Positions 1 through 7,688 of a stretch of DNA of 64,000 bases are shown piece by piece. How positions within the stretch are numbered: the first letter of the stretch is position 1; the number at the start of each line of letters is the position of its first letter. The translations under genes and the position numbers were made by a program. Under the pieces are notes generated by a model, which was not told the origin of the DNA, ran no database searches, and saw only the letters and a program-made list of their open reading frames with translations. Source of the DNA: Nocardioides gilvus (GTDB lineage Bacteria; Actinomycetota; Actinomycetes; Propionibacteriales; Nocardioidaceae); NCBI RefSeq assembly GCF_003194605.1, contig NZ_QHKY01000004.1, positions 310,001-374,000 on the forward strand, given 5' to 3'.

Positions 1-481
1 CGGACGTCTTGCCCGCCTTGAAAGCGGTGACCGCTGCCGTGACCCCGAAGAGGGTCGCACCCACCGCGGCTGCGATCAGGAGCGGCCACGTGTCCCCCAT
101 CCAGAGGGCGCCGATGGCCGCAGCGAGCGGGAAGGCGACGAACGGCCAGCCGAGGACCAACTGTCCTTTGACGGCGCTGAGCAGTGCCCACGCCATGGCG
201 GCGAACCCGAAGGCGATGCACGGGAAGAGCAACTGCTCCAGCAAGGGGTACTCCCAGCATCCCGTGGCCACGAGGAGCTTCCAGGTCGCCTTGCCGAATC
301 CACCCACCCCGATGAGCAGTGCGCCCAACGCAGCGACCCCGAATGCCTTCGGAACACGCTCACGAACCATCAACGCCAGGACGACGAGTGCGCCGGTCGC
401 CAGGATGCAGGGGACGAAGTCCTCCACCGCCAGGGCCACCCCGTACTCGGTGCACACGTCGACGCCGCGAGTTGCGAGCAT
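1..481 (-). CDS. Integral membrane protein, unknown function (3' end beyond window)
   Basis: The reading frame starts at the ATG at 481, which overlaps the TGA of the upstream SDR gene (TGATG), and runs open to the left edge, so 160 residues are visible and the C terminus is missing. The visible part is almost entirely hydrophobic, with about five candidate membrane segments, starting with a stretch around residues 19-40 and continuing through Gly/Ala/Leu-rich helices. I recognise no family. The coupling to the upstream genes makes it the last visible member of the operon that carries the RCCR-like and Rieske genes, so it may move a substrate or product across the membrane or anchor the pathway there. 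That role is inferred from position only. Confidence 0.75.
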   Translation of the reverse strand, partial: MLATRGVDVCTEYGVALAVEDFVPCILATGALVVLALMVRERVPKAFGVAALGALLIGVGGFGKATWKLLVATGCWEYPLLEQLLFPCIAFGFAAMAWALLSAVKGQLVLGWPFVAFPLAAAIGALWMGDTWPLLIAAAVGATLFGVTAAVTAFKAGKTS

Positions 482-1284
482 CAGGTGTCCTGGAACAGAT
501 CGCGCTTGGTGAAGCCGGCCGTCAGGAACCGCTTCGCAGCCTTGGGCCCGGTCAACCACGCGACCCGCGCGCCGGACTTCGAGGCCTTGAGGACGCCGTC
601 GGCCAGGAAGGGTGTCACCGTCTCGACCTTGTCGCCGAGGATGTTGAAGATCTTCTTCGCCTTGGCGAACCCCTCGGGGTCGTTCCCGTAGTCACCCACC
701 AACAGGTCGGTCACCACGATGCCTGGCGAGAGGAAACCGATCTTGACGTCGGTGCCCTTGGTCTCCTTGACCAGCGCCTCGGTGAGGTAGTTGACCGCCC
801 GCTTCGACGCGCCGTACACGGCGATGCCGGGCTGGATCTGGCCGTTCGACCCTAGGCCCTCCATGTTCCAGATCCATCCGCCGCCGGGCTGTGACGTCAT
901 GCCTTGACCGGCGACTGCGCAACCGTTGACGACGCCGTTCACATTGATCGAGAAGACTTCGTCGAACTTCACCATGTCGGTCGCGAGCAGCGGCACCCGT
1001 TCGGTGGAGATGCCGGCATTGTTGACCCACACGTCCACACGGCCGAAGGTCGCCATGGCGTGGTCCCACAGTGCCTGGACCGAAGCGCGATCACTGACGT
1101 CGGTGGGCAGTCCAGTGGCCCGATCGCCGGCACGCAACTGGGTCAGGGCAGCCTCCACCGACGCTGCAGAACGACCACAGATGACGACGCGTGCGCCTCT
1201 GGCGAGGAACTCCCGGGCCAGGCCGAGACCGATCCCGCGGGTGCCTCCGGTGACGACGACGACCCGACCACGTGCGGCGCTCAT
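481..1284 (-). CDS. Short-chain dehydrogenase/reductase, NYC1/NOL (chlorophyll b reductase)-like
   Basis: This 267-residue classical SDR has the NAD(P) motif TGGTRGIG at 12-19, NNAG at 88-91 and the catalytic YGASK at 157-161. The segment before the Tyr reads NMEGLGSNG (140-148), where most SDRs have an N-x-S-S motif; after it comes SPGIVVTDLL from 186. From memory these match the NMDGAGSxG...YGxxK and SPGMVTTDLL segments of plant NYC1/NOL chlorophyll b reductases, so I place it nearest that group. NYC1/NOL reduce the C7 formyl group of chlorophyll b. The ATG at 1284 overlaps the previous stop (ATGA), and a longer start at 1317 would run into that gene. Substrate is unproven; the SDR assignment is certain, the subgroup likely. 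Confidence 0.85.
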   Translation of the reverse strand: MSAARGRVVVVTGGTRGIGLGLAREFLARGARVVICGRSAASVEAALTQLRAGDRATGLPTDVSDRASVQALWDHAMATFGRVDVWVNNAGISTERVPLLATDMVKFDEVFSINVNGVVNGCAVAGQGMTSQPGGGWIWNMEGLGSNGQIQPGIAVYGASKRAVNYLTEALVKETKGTDVKIGFLSPGIVVTDLLVGDYGNDPEGFAKAKKIFNILGDKVETVTPFLADGVLKASKSGARVAWLTGPKAAKRFLTAGFTKRDLFQDT

Positions 1285-2252
1285 CGTGCCTCCCACTGCA
1301 ACGAGCCGTGCACCCAATGAGTGGTCCGCTCGCCCGACATGAGTTGCCAGACGATGGCGAGCTCCCGGGTCTCGGGGTCGATGAGGACCTCGCGGCCGCG
1401 GATCTTCTCCACTCCCCGTCCGTCGGCGCCCATGAGGTGCTGGACGGTGAAGAGCGCACGGCCGTACGACGTGGCGTTGCCGAACACCTCGGGGCCCTCG
1501 AACATGGTGCGGGCGCCGTCCCGGTAGCGGTCAAAGCTGTACGACCGGTCCAGGTCACCGGTCCAGGTGATGGTGTGACGAGCGGAGCGCAGGGACGTCG
1601 GGTCGTGCTCGATCCTCACCCGGACCTCGCCGGTCGCGCTGGTCTGGTCGGCGTTGTCCACGAAGAGGGTCCCGGTCCAAACGCCCTTCTCCTTGGTGGG
1701 GAGCACCTGGGGCCGGGAGCCACGCTCCTGCTCGAGGGCGCGCCACTCGTCGACGAACTGCTGCGTCTCCGGGTTGGTCTCACGGTCGGTGGTCCGCTTG
1801 TAGATGCCGTTGAACACGGCGCAGACGGCCCAGCCGTCGTGCAGCACCGAGGAGTACACCTGGGTCTCGCCGTCGGCGAGCACCTGGTTCCACGTGCGAA
1901 GGTCGGCCTGCCAACCGGGTGAGTAGTAGTTGGCCTCGACGAAGAAGCCGTACGGCTGTCCGGTCCCGTAGAAGTCGGGTCCCGTGTAGACCCTGTTCTC
2001 GTCGGAGTCTACGACGCCGAAGTCGAACTGGGCCCCGAGCTCAAACCGGTTGCGCAGCGGACCGGAGCCCGAAAGCTTGGAGTCCATCCAGTAGCGGGAG
2101 CCCTCCGGGGTCACCTCGCTGGCACGAGCGATGTACTCGAACCCGACGTGGTTGCCCTGGGCGTCGAAGAGCGCAGGAATCCCGTGCCACTCCCCCTCGA
2201 TGCGCTTCTGCCACTCGGAGGTCTCGACCTCCGGGTCCCTCGTCGCGCTCAT
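1281..2252 (-). CDS. Two-part beta-rich (calycin-like) protein, unknown function
   Basis: A 323-residue soluble protein without signal peptide. It appears to have two similar halves, each opening with a W-x-G segment (EWHGIP near residue 20, GVWTGTL near 205) followed by alternating hydrophobic strands rich in aromatic residues and the phrase ITWTGDLD. Such a pattern suggests lipocalin/calycin-type barrels, although I cannot name a family. The short protein encoded at 23885-24352 has the same style of opening (GVWAGTY), so the region may hold more than one relative. Start at ATG 2252 forms an ATGA overlap with the upstream RCCR-like gene, showing tight coupling. A bilin- or chlorin-binding role would fit both fold and neighbours but is only an inference. 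Confidence 0.75.
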   Translation of the reverse strand: MSATRDPEVETSEWQKRIEGEWHGIPALFDAQGNHVGFEYIARASEVTPEGSRYWMDSKLSGSGPLRNRFELGAQFDFGVVDSDENRVYTGPDFYGTGQPYGFFVEANYYSPGWQADLRTWNQVLADGETQVYSSVLHDGWAVCAVFNGIYKRTTDRETNPETQQFVDEWRALEQERGSRPQVLPTKEKGVWTGTLFVDNADQTSATGEVRVRIEHDPTSLRSARHTITWTGDLDRSYSFDRYRDGARTMFEGPEVFGNATSYGRALFTVQHLMGADGRGVEKIRGREVLIDPETRELAIVWQLMSGERTTHWVHGSLQWEAR

Positions 2253-2989
2253 GCAGGCGTGTCGTTGGTGACGAGTTGCATGCGGATCGACTCGGCCACC
2301 GGTTCGGTGAGCAGGCGCGAGATCTGCGCCCACACCTTGTCGACCTCGGGGCTGAAGAGGAGACCACGGTTCTTGGCGTCGCGTGCAGCCAGGTCGGTGT
2401 CCGCCACGTCGGCGGTGACCTCGGCCGGCACGTCGCCCTCGACGAGGGAGAACCAGTGGTCGAGGTACGCCTTCACGGGCGCGTCGAGCTCGGCGAACGC
2501 CTCCTCGGTCGAGCGCGCTGCCAGCATCCAGGAGGACATGACCGTGAGCTGGCGCGGATCGAGCGCAGCCTTGGTGTAGCCGGGGTTGGCCTGGACGCTC
2601 TCGTAGGCCTCGGTCAGCGGGGTGTGGGCCCAGTCGTTGTAGACCATGTGGGTCCCGGCGTCGACGCGCTGGATCAGGTCGAGGTGGAAGGCCATGTGGC
2701 CACCGGCCTGGACGGAGTCCAGCGTGAAGTGCGGGACGACGCCGCCGTCGGGCATGAAGGCGAAGACCATGTGGCTGTCCATCTGGATCTGCGGCACCAC
2801 GATGCCCACGTAGACGACCTTGGCGATCTTGTCACCGCTGAAGATCCGCACGGAACCGACCGGGTCCGGACCCATCACGGAGCCGAGCACCTGGAACGGG
2901 CCGCCGTCGGCACCGGCGACCTCGGTCAGTCGACCGCGCTCGATGATCGCGTCGAGGGTGGAGATGCAAAGCTTCTCGGGCAGGCTCAC
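2249..2989 (-). CDS. RCCR / ferredoxin-dependent bilin reductase-like protein, paralogue 2
   Basis: 246 residues, cytoplasmic. It aligns by eye with the RCCR-like protein encoded at 5262-6077: the central strand VPHFTLD (85-91) corresponds to VPHFGMA there, and both have a helical C-terminal third that starts with a Tyr/Trp/His-rich segment. Ferredoxin-dependent bilin reductases and plant RCCR have a P-x-F-x-x-(D/E) strand with a catalytic acidic residue; here that residue is Asp91. The family passes electrons from ferredoxin to a bound open-chain tetrapyrrole without flavin or metal. No ferredoxin gene is visible in the window. Identity is less obvious than for the first paralogue; the shared operon strengthens it. 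It lies 40 bases after the Rieske gene. Confidence 0.65.
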   Translation of the reverse strand: MSLPEKLCISTLDAIIERGRLTEVAGADGGPFQVLGSVMGPDPVGSVRIFSGDKIAKVVYVGIVVPQIQMDSHMVFAFMPDGGVVPHFTLDSVQAGGHMAFHLDLIQRVDAGTHMVYNDWAHTPLTEAYESVQANPGYTKAALDPRQLTVMSSWMLAARSTEEAFAELDAPVKAYLDHWFSLVEGDVPAEVTADVADTDLAARDAKNRGLLFSPEVDKVWAQISRLLTEPVAESIRMQLVTNDTPA

Positions 2990-3029
2990 GTACGTACCTC
3001 TTCAGGGTGTGTTGGGTGGTTGGAAGGCG

Positions 3030-4250
3030 TCAGTTCTTGGTCGCGGCCTCGGCCACGGTCTCCGCGTCGATCGCCTCGCGCTCGGAGGTGGTCATCACCT
3101 GGTGGGCACGGCCGTCCAGGATCTGGCGGCTGCGCACCTCCTTGAAGTTCCAGGCGCTGGCCAGTTCGGGCACTCCCTTGCGTGCCGGCGACGGGATGAC
3201 CCGGGCCTCCACGCGGGCGGGACCCTCACCGACGATCGTGTTGCCCTCGACGCTCCAGCCCATGTCGATGAGCTCCTGGCGACGGCGACGGTAGAGCGTC
3301 GCGTTGTAGTCGCTCTTGACGTGCAGCTCTGCCGAGAGGTCGAAGGGCAGCAGCTCGGGGCGTACGGCGTCGACGATGGCCTGGTCCTCGTAGAGCACCT
3401 TGAAGACGCGACGACGGGCATCCGCGTCGGCCCAGGCGCCCTTAAAGAAGCCGCGCAGGGCGATGAACTTGACGAGCGTGGTGTCCTCGTCGATCGGGAT
3501 GTTGACGTCGTAGATCTTCAACGGTCCCATCGGCGTCTCGATCTCGAGCAGGATCATGTTCGGCAGCCACCACGTGTTGGACACCTTGACCGGCGGACGG
3601 TTGGCCAGGTCCTGCTTGTTGGGGTTGATGAAACCCCACATGCCCTTGGACTTCGGCGGGTGGAGCTCGACGGAGATCTTGCAGCTCCACTCGGTCTCCT
3701 CGACCGCGTAGTCGGGGACCTCCGGCTTCTCCGGGTTGCCGAAGACGCCGCCGTGGACGAAGGGGGTGTGGGCGACGTCGACACCGTTCTCGAGGATGCG
3801 CTCGTAGTTCGACTTCCAGAGGAAGGAGCCCCGCACCGCCCGGTAGTTGACGGTGTCGTTGACCAGCGACCAGTCAGGGATCGGAGGACGCTCCTCCTCG
3901 GGGAGGTCGCCCATGTAGACCCACACGAAGCCGTACTGCTCGAGCGTCGGGTAGGAGTCGACGCGAGCCTTGCGCGGAATGCCCTTGTCGGGGTGCGCGG
4001 GGATGCGGCTGACGGCACCGTCGGGTTCGTACTCCCAGCCGTGGTACGGGCACACGACGCAGTCGCCCTTGACCTCACCGTCGGAGAGAGCAGCACCGCG
4101 GTGGACGCACAGGTCGGACATCGCGACCACGGAGTTGTCACTGCCCTTGCGGTACAGCACCAACTGCTGCCCGAGCACCTTCACCTTCATGGGCTTGCCT
4201 GCGACGACATCGTCGGTGAACTCGACGGCGTACCAGAAGTTCTTGAACAT
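3030..4250 (-). CDS. Rieske non-haem iron oxygenase, alpha subunit (PAO/VanA-like)
   Basis: 406 residues. The N-terminal Rieske domain has CVHRG (Cys48, His50) and CPYHGW (Cys67, His70), the [2Fe-2S] ligands. The catalytic domain has the mononuclear iron motif N-G-V-D-V-A-H with a following His (Asp158, His161, His166). Members of this group are monooxygenases or demethylases fed by a ferredoxin or reductase; plant pheophorbide a oxygenase (PAO) opens the chlorin ring with the same chemistry. No transmembrane segment or C-terminal CxxC as in plant PAO is visible. The gene follows the hydrolase by 10 bases, with a strong AGGAGG ribosome site before ATG 4250. Placement between two RCCR-like genes is the argument for a tetrapyrrole substrate; an aromatic substrate cannot be excluded. 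Confidence 0.88.
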   Translation of the reverse strand: MFKNFWYAVEFTDDVVAGKPMKVKVLGQQLVLYRKGSDNSVVAMSDLCVHRGAALSDGEVKGDCVVCPYHGWEYEPDGAVSRIPAHPDKGIPRKARVDSYPTLEQYGFVWVYMGDLPEEERPPIPDWSLVNDTVNYRAVRGSFLWKSNYERILENGVDVAHTPFVHGGVFGNPEKPEVPDYAVEETEWSCKISVELHPPKSKGMWGFINPNKQDLANRPPVKVSNTWWLPNMILLEIETPMGPLKIYDVNIPIDEDTTLVKFIALRGFFKGAWADADARRRVFKVLYEDQAIVDAVRPELLPFDLSAELHVKSDYNATLYRRRRQELIDMGWSVEGNTIVGEGPARVEARVIPSPARKGVPELASAWNFKEVRSRQILDGRAHQVMTTSEREAIDAETVAEAATKN

Positions 4251-4260
4251 TGCTGTCCTC

Positions 4261-5256
4261 CTAGCGTCGCCGGAGCTCGGCGAAGTGAAGTGGGGGTGTG
4301 GAGAAATAGTGGTCCAGATCTGCCTGCGCCGCAGGGAGCTGGAGTACGTGCGTACCGAGAAAGGCAGTCAGCAGACCGATGAAGGTCTGCCTCAGCTCGT
4401 CCTGGTCCGCTGTGAGGGGTGTTTCGAGGAATCCGCGGGCGGAGGACTGGTCCTCCGGTGTGGAGACGAGCAGGTGGCCGGCCCCCGAGATCACCGCGAG
4501 CCATGCCTCCTTGCTGTGGGACAGGGCCTCGCTCCACGTACGCAGTACCGGATCGTGCGTCGTGTCGTCGCCGGACTGCCCGTAACGGACGGCGCTGGCC
4601 CGGACGACCCCGTCCTGCGCACCACTCACCAGCAGGACCGGCACCGTGGCCGGTGACTCCACGATGGTGTCGGGGGCAAAACCCAGCTGGGTCGAGGCCA
4701 TGAGGTGCGACCCGTAGGTGACGACCGCGCTCAACTCGGGGAACCAGTCGGAGCTGGCGGACTGCAGCGCCACCGTGCCGCCGGCGGAGTGGCCGAGCAG
4801 GACGACTCGGGTCAGGTCGAGCATCCCGGCGAGGGCTCCCGACCCGTTCAGCTGGTGGAGCCTGTCCAGCAGAGGCCGGAGGGCGGGCGTGGTCGGGGCC
4901 GATCCGTAGGCCTCAGGAGTGGCGACGCCGACGTCCACCCCCGGGGTGAGCCCGACCTGCCCGGGGAACAATTCACCCACCCAGTCATAGGTCACCGCCA
5001 CGAACCCGGACCGCACGAGTTCCACGGCCAACCAGGTGTATCCGGCGGAGGCGACGTTGACGCCCCCCAGCACCACGACGACCGGGTGGGGCGCACGGGT
5101 CCGGTCCACCTCGAGCATCCCGCTCATCCGTTGCGCGTCGGTGGACGCCGGCAGGGCTGGGTGTCGCACCGTGAGGTGGACCGTGTCGTGGGGCGCAGGC
5201 GCGCCGGGCACGCGTACCGCATCGCGGTACGCACGCACGACCACCTGGTTGTCCAT
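4261..5256 (-). CDS. Alpha/beta hydrolase, dienelactone/chlorophyllase-like
   Basis: 331 residues. The nucleophile elbow is intact, GHSAG at 155-159 with Ser157; Asp215 in the segment SGAQDG and His261 in SGAGHL complete a plausible triad. The core reads VVVVLGGVN, then a segment typical of dienelactone-hydrolase-type and chlorophyllase-type esterases (no separate lid domain obvious). In the context of an RCCR/Rieske operon it could remove phytol or the C13-2 methyl ester, as chlorophyllase, pheophytinase or MES16 do in plants; that is inference. ATG 5256 lies five bases after the stop of the RCCR-like gene. A longer frame upstream overlaps that gene and is less likely. Confidence 0.82.
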   Translation of the reverse strand: MDNQVVVRAYRDAVRVPGAPAPHDTVHLTVRHPALPASTDAQRMSGMLEVDRTRAPHPVVVVLGGVNVASAGYTWLAVELVRSGFVAVTYDWVGELFPGQVGLTPGVDVGVATPEAYGSAPTTPALRPLLDRLHQLNGSGALAGMLDLTRVVLLGHSAGGTVALQSASSDWFPELSAVVTYGSHLMASTQLGFAPDTIVESPATVPVLLVSGAQDGVVRASAVRYGQSGDDTTHDPVLRTWSEALSHSKEAWLAVISGAGHLLVSTPEDQSSARGFLETPLTADQDELRQTFIGLLTAFLGTHVLQLPAAQADLDHYFSTPPLHFAELRRR

Positions 5257-5261
5257 CGTGA

Positions 5262-6077
5262 TCAGGCCTCGTGGGGTCGGGGCAGCACGCGGTCGCCACC
5301 CCACAGTGCACTGACGAGTTGCGCGGTGCGCTCCTCGCCGAAGTAGCGCACGGCGACGACGTTGGCGGGGTCGAGCTCGGCGATGTTGCGACGCGTGTTG
5401 AGGTCGGCCTCGGCCAGCTCGGCACGCTTCTCGACCGGGACCTCCTCGGCCTCCTCGACCCACTGCAGCCAGCGGTCCATGTGATCGTTGGCGGTCTTGC
5501 GGACGAGGTCGAAGTACTCCTGCGACGGCTCGGCCATGATCGACCACGCCGTGGGCGAGTAGGTGGCGCGCACGAAGGCGTCACGCGAGACGAACTCGTC
5601 GATGCCCGGTGTGCCCTTGTGGAGCCGCTGCCACTCGTCGTTGAAGGGCTCGTAGTACTTCTGGTAGTACTCGCGGTCGGTCGAGATCACCTTGCGGGGC
5701 ACGGAGTCCATGAACATCCAGGCCTGCGGGAAGGCGCCGAGCGCCATGCCGAAGTGCGGGACGTCGATGTGGGGACCGAGCCAGATGGTGAGGTGGACGT
5801 TGACGAAGCCGAGCGTCTGGTTCTGCATGTGCGAGTGGATCAACCAGTCGACGTCCTTGCCCGAGTAGGCGCGGATCTGCCCGGTGGGGCCCCCGTCGAC
5901 TTCCGAGGCGAAGGCCTCGAGCTCTTCGGTGGAGGGATCGCGGAGCACGTCGAGACGGGCCATGGCCTTGTCCTTCAGCCCTTCGATGATGTCGAGCCAC
6001 TCCGCGAAGATCGCGGAGACATCGGTGACCGGTGCCTCGTCCAAGAAGTCCTGGACGAACTTCATCTGCTCACTCAT
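5262..6077 (-). CDS. Red chlorophyll catabolite reductase (RCCR)-like protein, paralogue 1
   Basis: 271 residues, no transit peptide or signal. Several blocks match my recollection of Arabidopsis RCCR in the same order: YYQKYYE (137-143), AFVRATYSPTAW (167-178, plant LFVRSAFSPTAS), TRRNIAELD (228-236) and FGEE (246-249). The central strand is VPHFGMA (106-112), so the acidic residue found there in plant RCCR and bilin reductases is Ala112 in this copy. RCCR uses reduced ferredoxin to reduce the C20/C1 double bond of red chlorophyll catabolite. This is the first gene of the operon; GAGGA lies six bases before ATG 6077, and an ATAYGAT element sits 45 bases upstream. Homology looks good; activity on chlorophyll catabolites is inference. 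Confidence 0.78.
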   Translation of the reverse strand: MSEQMKFVQDFLDEAPVTDVSAIFAEWLDIIEGLKDKAMARLDVLRDPSTEELEAFASEVDGGPTGQIRAYSGKDVDWLIHSHMQNQTLGFVNVHLTIWLGPHIDVPHFGMALGAFPQAWMFMDSVPRKVISTDREYYQKYYEPFNDEWQRLHKGTPGIDEFVSRDAFVRATYSPTAWSIMAEPSQEYFDLVRKTANDHMDRWLQWVEEAEEVPVEKRAELAEADLNTRRNIAELDPANVVAVRYFGEERTAQLVSALWGGDRVLPRPHEA

Positions 6078-6121
6078 GTGACGTCCTCGTAGGTGTCAAG
6101 GGATCGTAGACCCCGAACTAT

Positions 6122-6128
6122 ATATGAT
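6122..6128. promoter_or_regulatory. ATAYGAT element upstream of the RCCR-like operon
   Basis: ATATGAT lies within CTATATATGATAG (6118-6130), an AT-rich island in GC-rich DNA about 45 bases before the first gene of the RCCR/Rieske operon. The same 7-mer pattern recurs at four other starts in the left half. It may be a GntR operator, or part of a -10 region (TATGAT). Confidence 0.45.
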
Positions 6129-6188
6129 AGCGGTCACGTCGGGGGTATTGCACCCGCTGCGTACCGAAGTGGTGGGTCCGCCCGACGC

Positions 6189-7631
6189 TCAGGTGCCCGG
6201 GTAGGAAGCCGCGCCGGAGCCCGCACCGCCCTCGCGGAACGCCGCAGGAGCATGGATGACACAGGGCTGGACGTACTCCAACAGGCCCTCGTCCCCGTAC
6301 TCTCGGCCCCAGCCGGAGCGCTTCACGCCACCGAAGGGCGCGCGCAGCGCCATACCGGTGCGGTTGTGGGTGTTGATGAAGGTGAACCCGGCGTCGAGCC
6401 GTGCTGCCACGTCGAAGGCGCGTTCCTCATCGGGTGACCACACCGAGGCGCCCAGCCCCAGGTCGCCCGCGTTGGCGCGCCCCACCACCTCGTCGACGGT
6501 GTCGAAGGCCAGCACAGGAAGGATCGGGCCGAACTGCTCCTCGGCCACGATGCCGTCCGCGTCGTCGGCACCCAACACCAGTGACGGACGTACGAAGTAG
6601 CCACGCGTCAGCTCGGTGGTGTCGTCGAGGGTGCCGATGGGCAGCACCTCCGCGCCGCCGGCGCGGACCTGGTCAGCCAAGTGGTCGAGTCGCTGCCTGG
6701 AGGCTGCCGAGACGACCGGCCCCATGCTGTTGCCCGGATGGAGCGGGTCGCCCATCCGGAGGACCCGATCGGCGGCTGCGCGGATCTGCGCGACCACCTC
6801 GTCGAAGCGCGACCGGTGGACGTACAGACGCTTGATCGCCATGCAGACCTGGCCGCTGGTCGCGAACGCAGCCATCACCAGTCGCTCGGCATCGGCATCC
6901 GTCAGCACCACGTCGTCGAGCAGGATCGCGGCGTCGTTGCCGCCGAGCTCCAGGACACTGGGCGTCAGCGCCCTGCCGGCCATCGACGCGATCGCGCGGC
7001 CGGCCGCATCACCACCCGTGAAGGCAACCCGGGCCACCGCCGGGTGCTGGACGAGCGCCGAGGCCGTCTCCACATCACCCTGCACCACCTGGACCAGACC
7101 GGCAGGCAGAGAGTCCGCCACCTTGCCCAGGAAGGTCTGCACCCCGAAGGGCGCCAACGGGGACGGCTTCACCACGATCGCGTTGCCCGCCACGAGGGCG
7201 GGTGCGACCTTGAGCAGCGACAGGATGATCGGGGCATTCCACGGGGTCACTGCCCCTACCACTCCGAAGGGGCGGTGGCGCACGCTGAGGCGCCCACGGG
7301 CGTCGTCGCTGGTGGGCTGGGCCAGCAGCTCAGCGCCTCGATCGGCGTAGAAGCGCATCACCGCGACCGCGAATCCGGCCTCGCCGCGCGCATCGCCCAG
7401 CACCTTGCCGGTCTCCCGGGCCACCAGTTCAGCGATGTCGTCGAGGTACGGCTCCACAGCGGCCGCGGCGGTCCGTACGGCCGTGGTCCTCTCGGCCACC
7501 GAACGCGTGGCCCACAGTGCCTGGGCCTCGGCAGCGGCATTGACCTGCTGCCCCACCCGGTCAGGCGTGGTGGTCTCGATGACCCCGACGAGCTCGTCGA
7601 TGCGGGCGGGGTTCTCCCGTTCGATCCGCAT
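6189..7631 (-). CDS. Aldehyde dehydrogenase (NAD(P)+-dependent)
   Basis: 480 residues, full length for the ALDH superfamily. The catalytic Cys263 is in the segment SGQVCMA, the general base Glu228 in LELGGND, and the segment PWNAP at 130-134 with Lys155 marks the cofactor site. It oxidises an aldehyde to a carboxylate; the substrate is unknown. It lies 57 bases downstream of the next ALDH gene on the same strand, and its ribosome site is weak, so it may be translated less. Its stop is 111 bases from the start of the RCCR-like gene, where the next transcription unit begins. Confidence 0.9.
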   Translation of the reverse strand: MRIERENPARIDELVGVIETTTPDRVGQQVNAAAEAQALWATRSVAERTTAVRTAAAAVEPYLDDIAELVARETGKVLGDARGEAGFAVAVMRFYADRGAELLAQPTSDDARGRLSVRHRPFGVVGAVTPWNAPIILSLLKVAPALVAGNAIVVKPSPLAPFGVQTFLGKVADSLPAGLVQVVQGDVETASALVQHPAVARVAFTGGDAAGRAIASMAGRALTPSVLELGGNDAAILLDDVVLTDADAERLVMAAFATSGQVCMAIKRLYVHRSRFDEVVAQIRAAADRVLRMGDPLHPGNSMGPVVSAASRQRLDHLADQVRAGGAEVLPIGTLDDTTELTRGYFVRPSLVLGADDADGIVAEEQFGPILPVLAFDTVDEVVGRANAGDLGLGASVWSPDEERAFDVAARLDAGFTFINTHNRTGMALRAPFGGVKRSGWGREYGDEGLLEYVQPCVIHAPAAFREGGAGSGAASYPGT

Positions 7632-7688
7632 CAGGCGTCGGCCCGGGTCGTGAAGGGCAGGACGAGCAGTCCTGATGAGGCGCTCACC

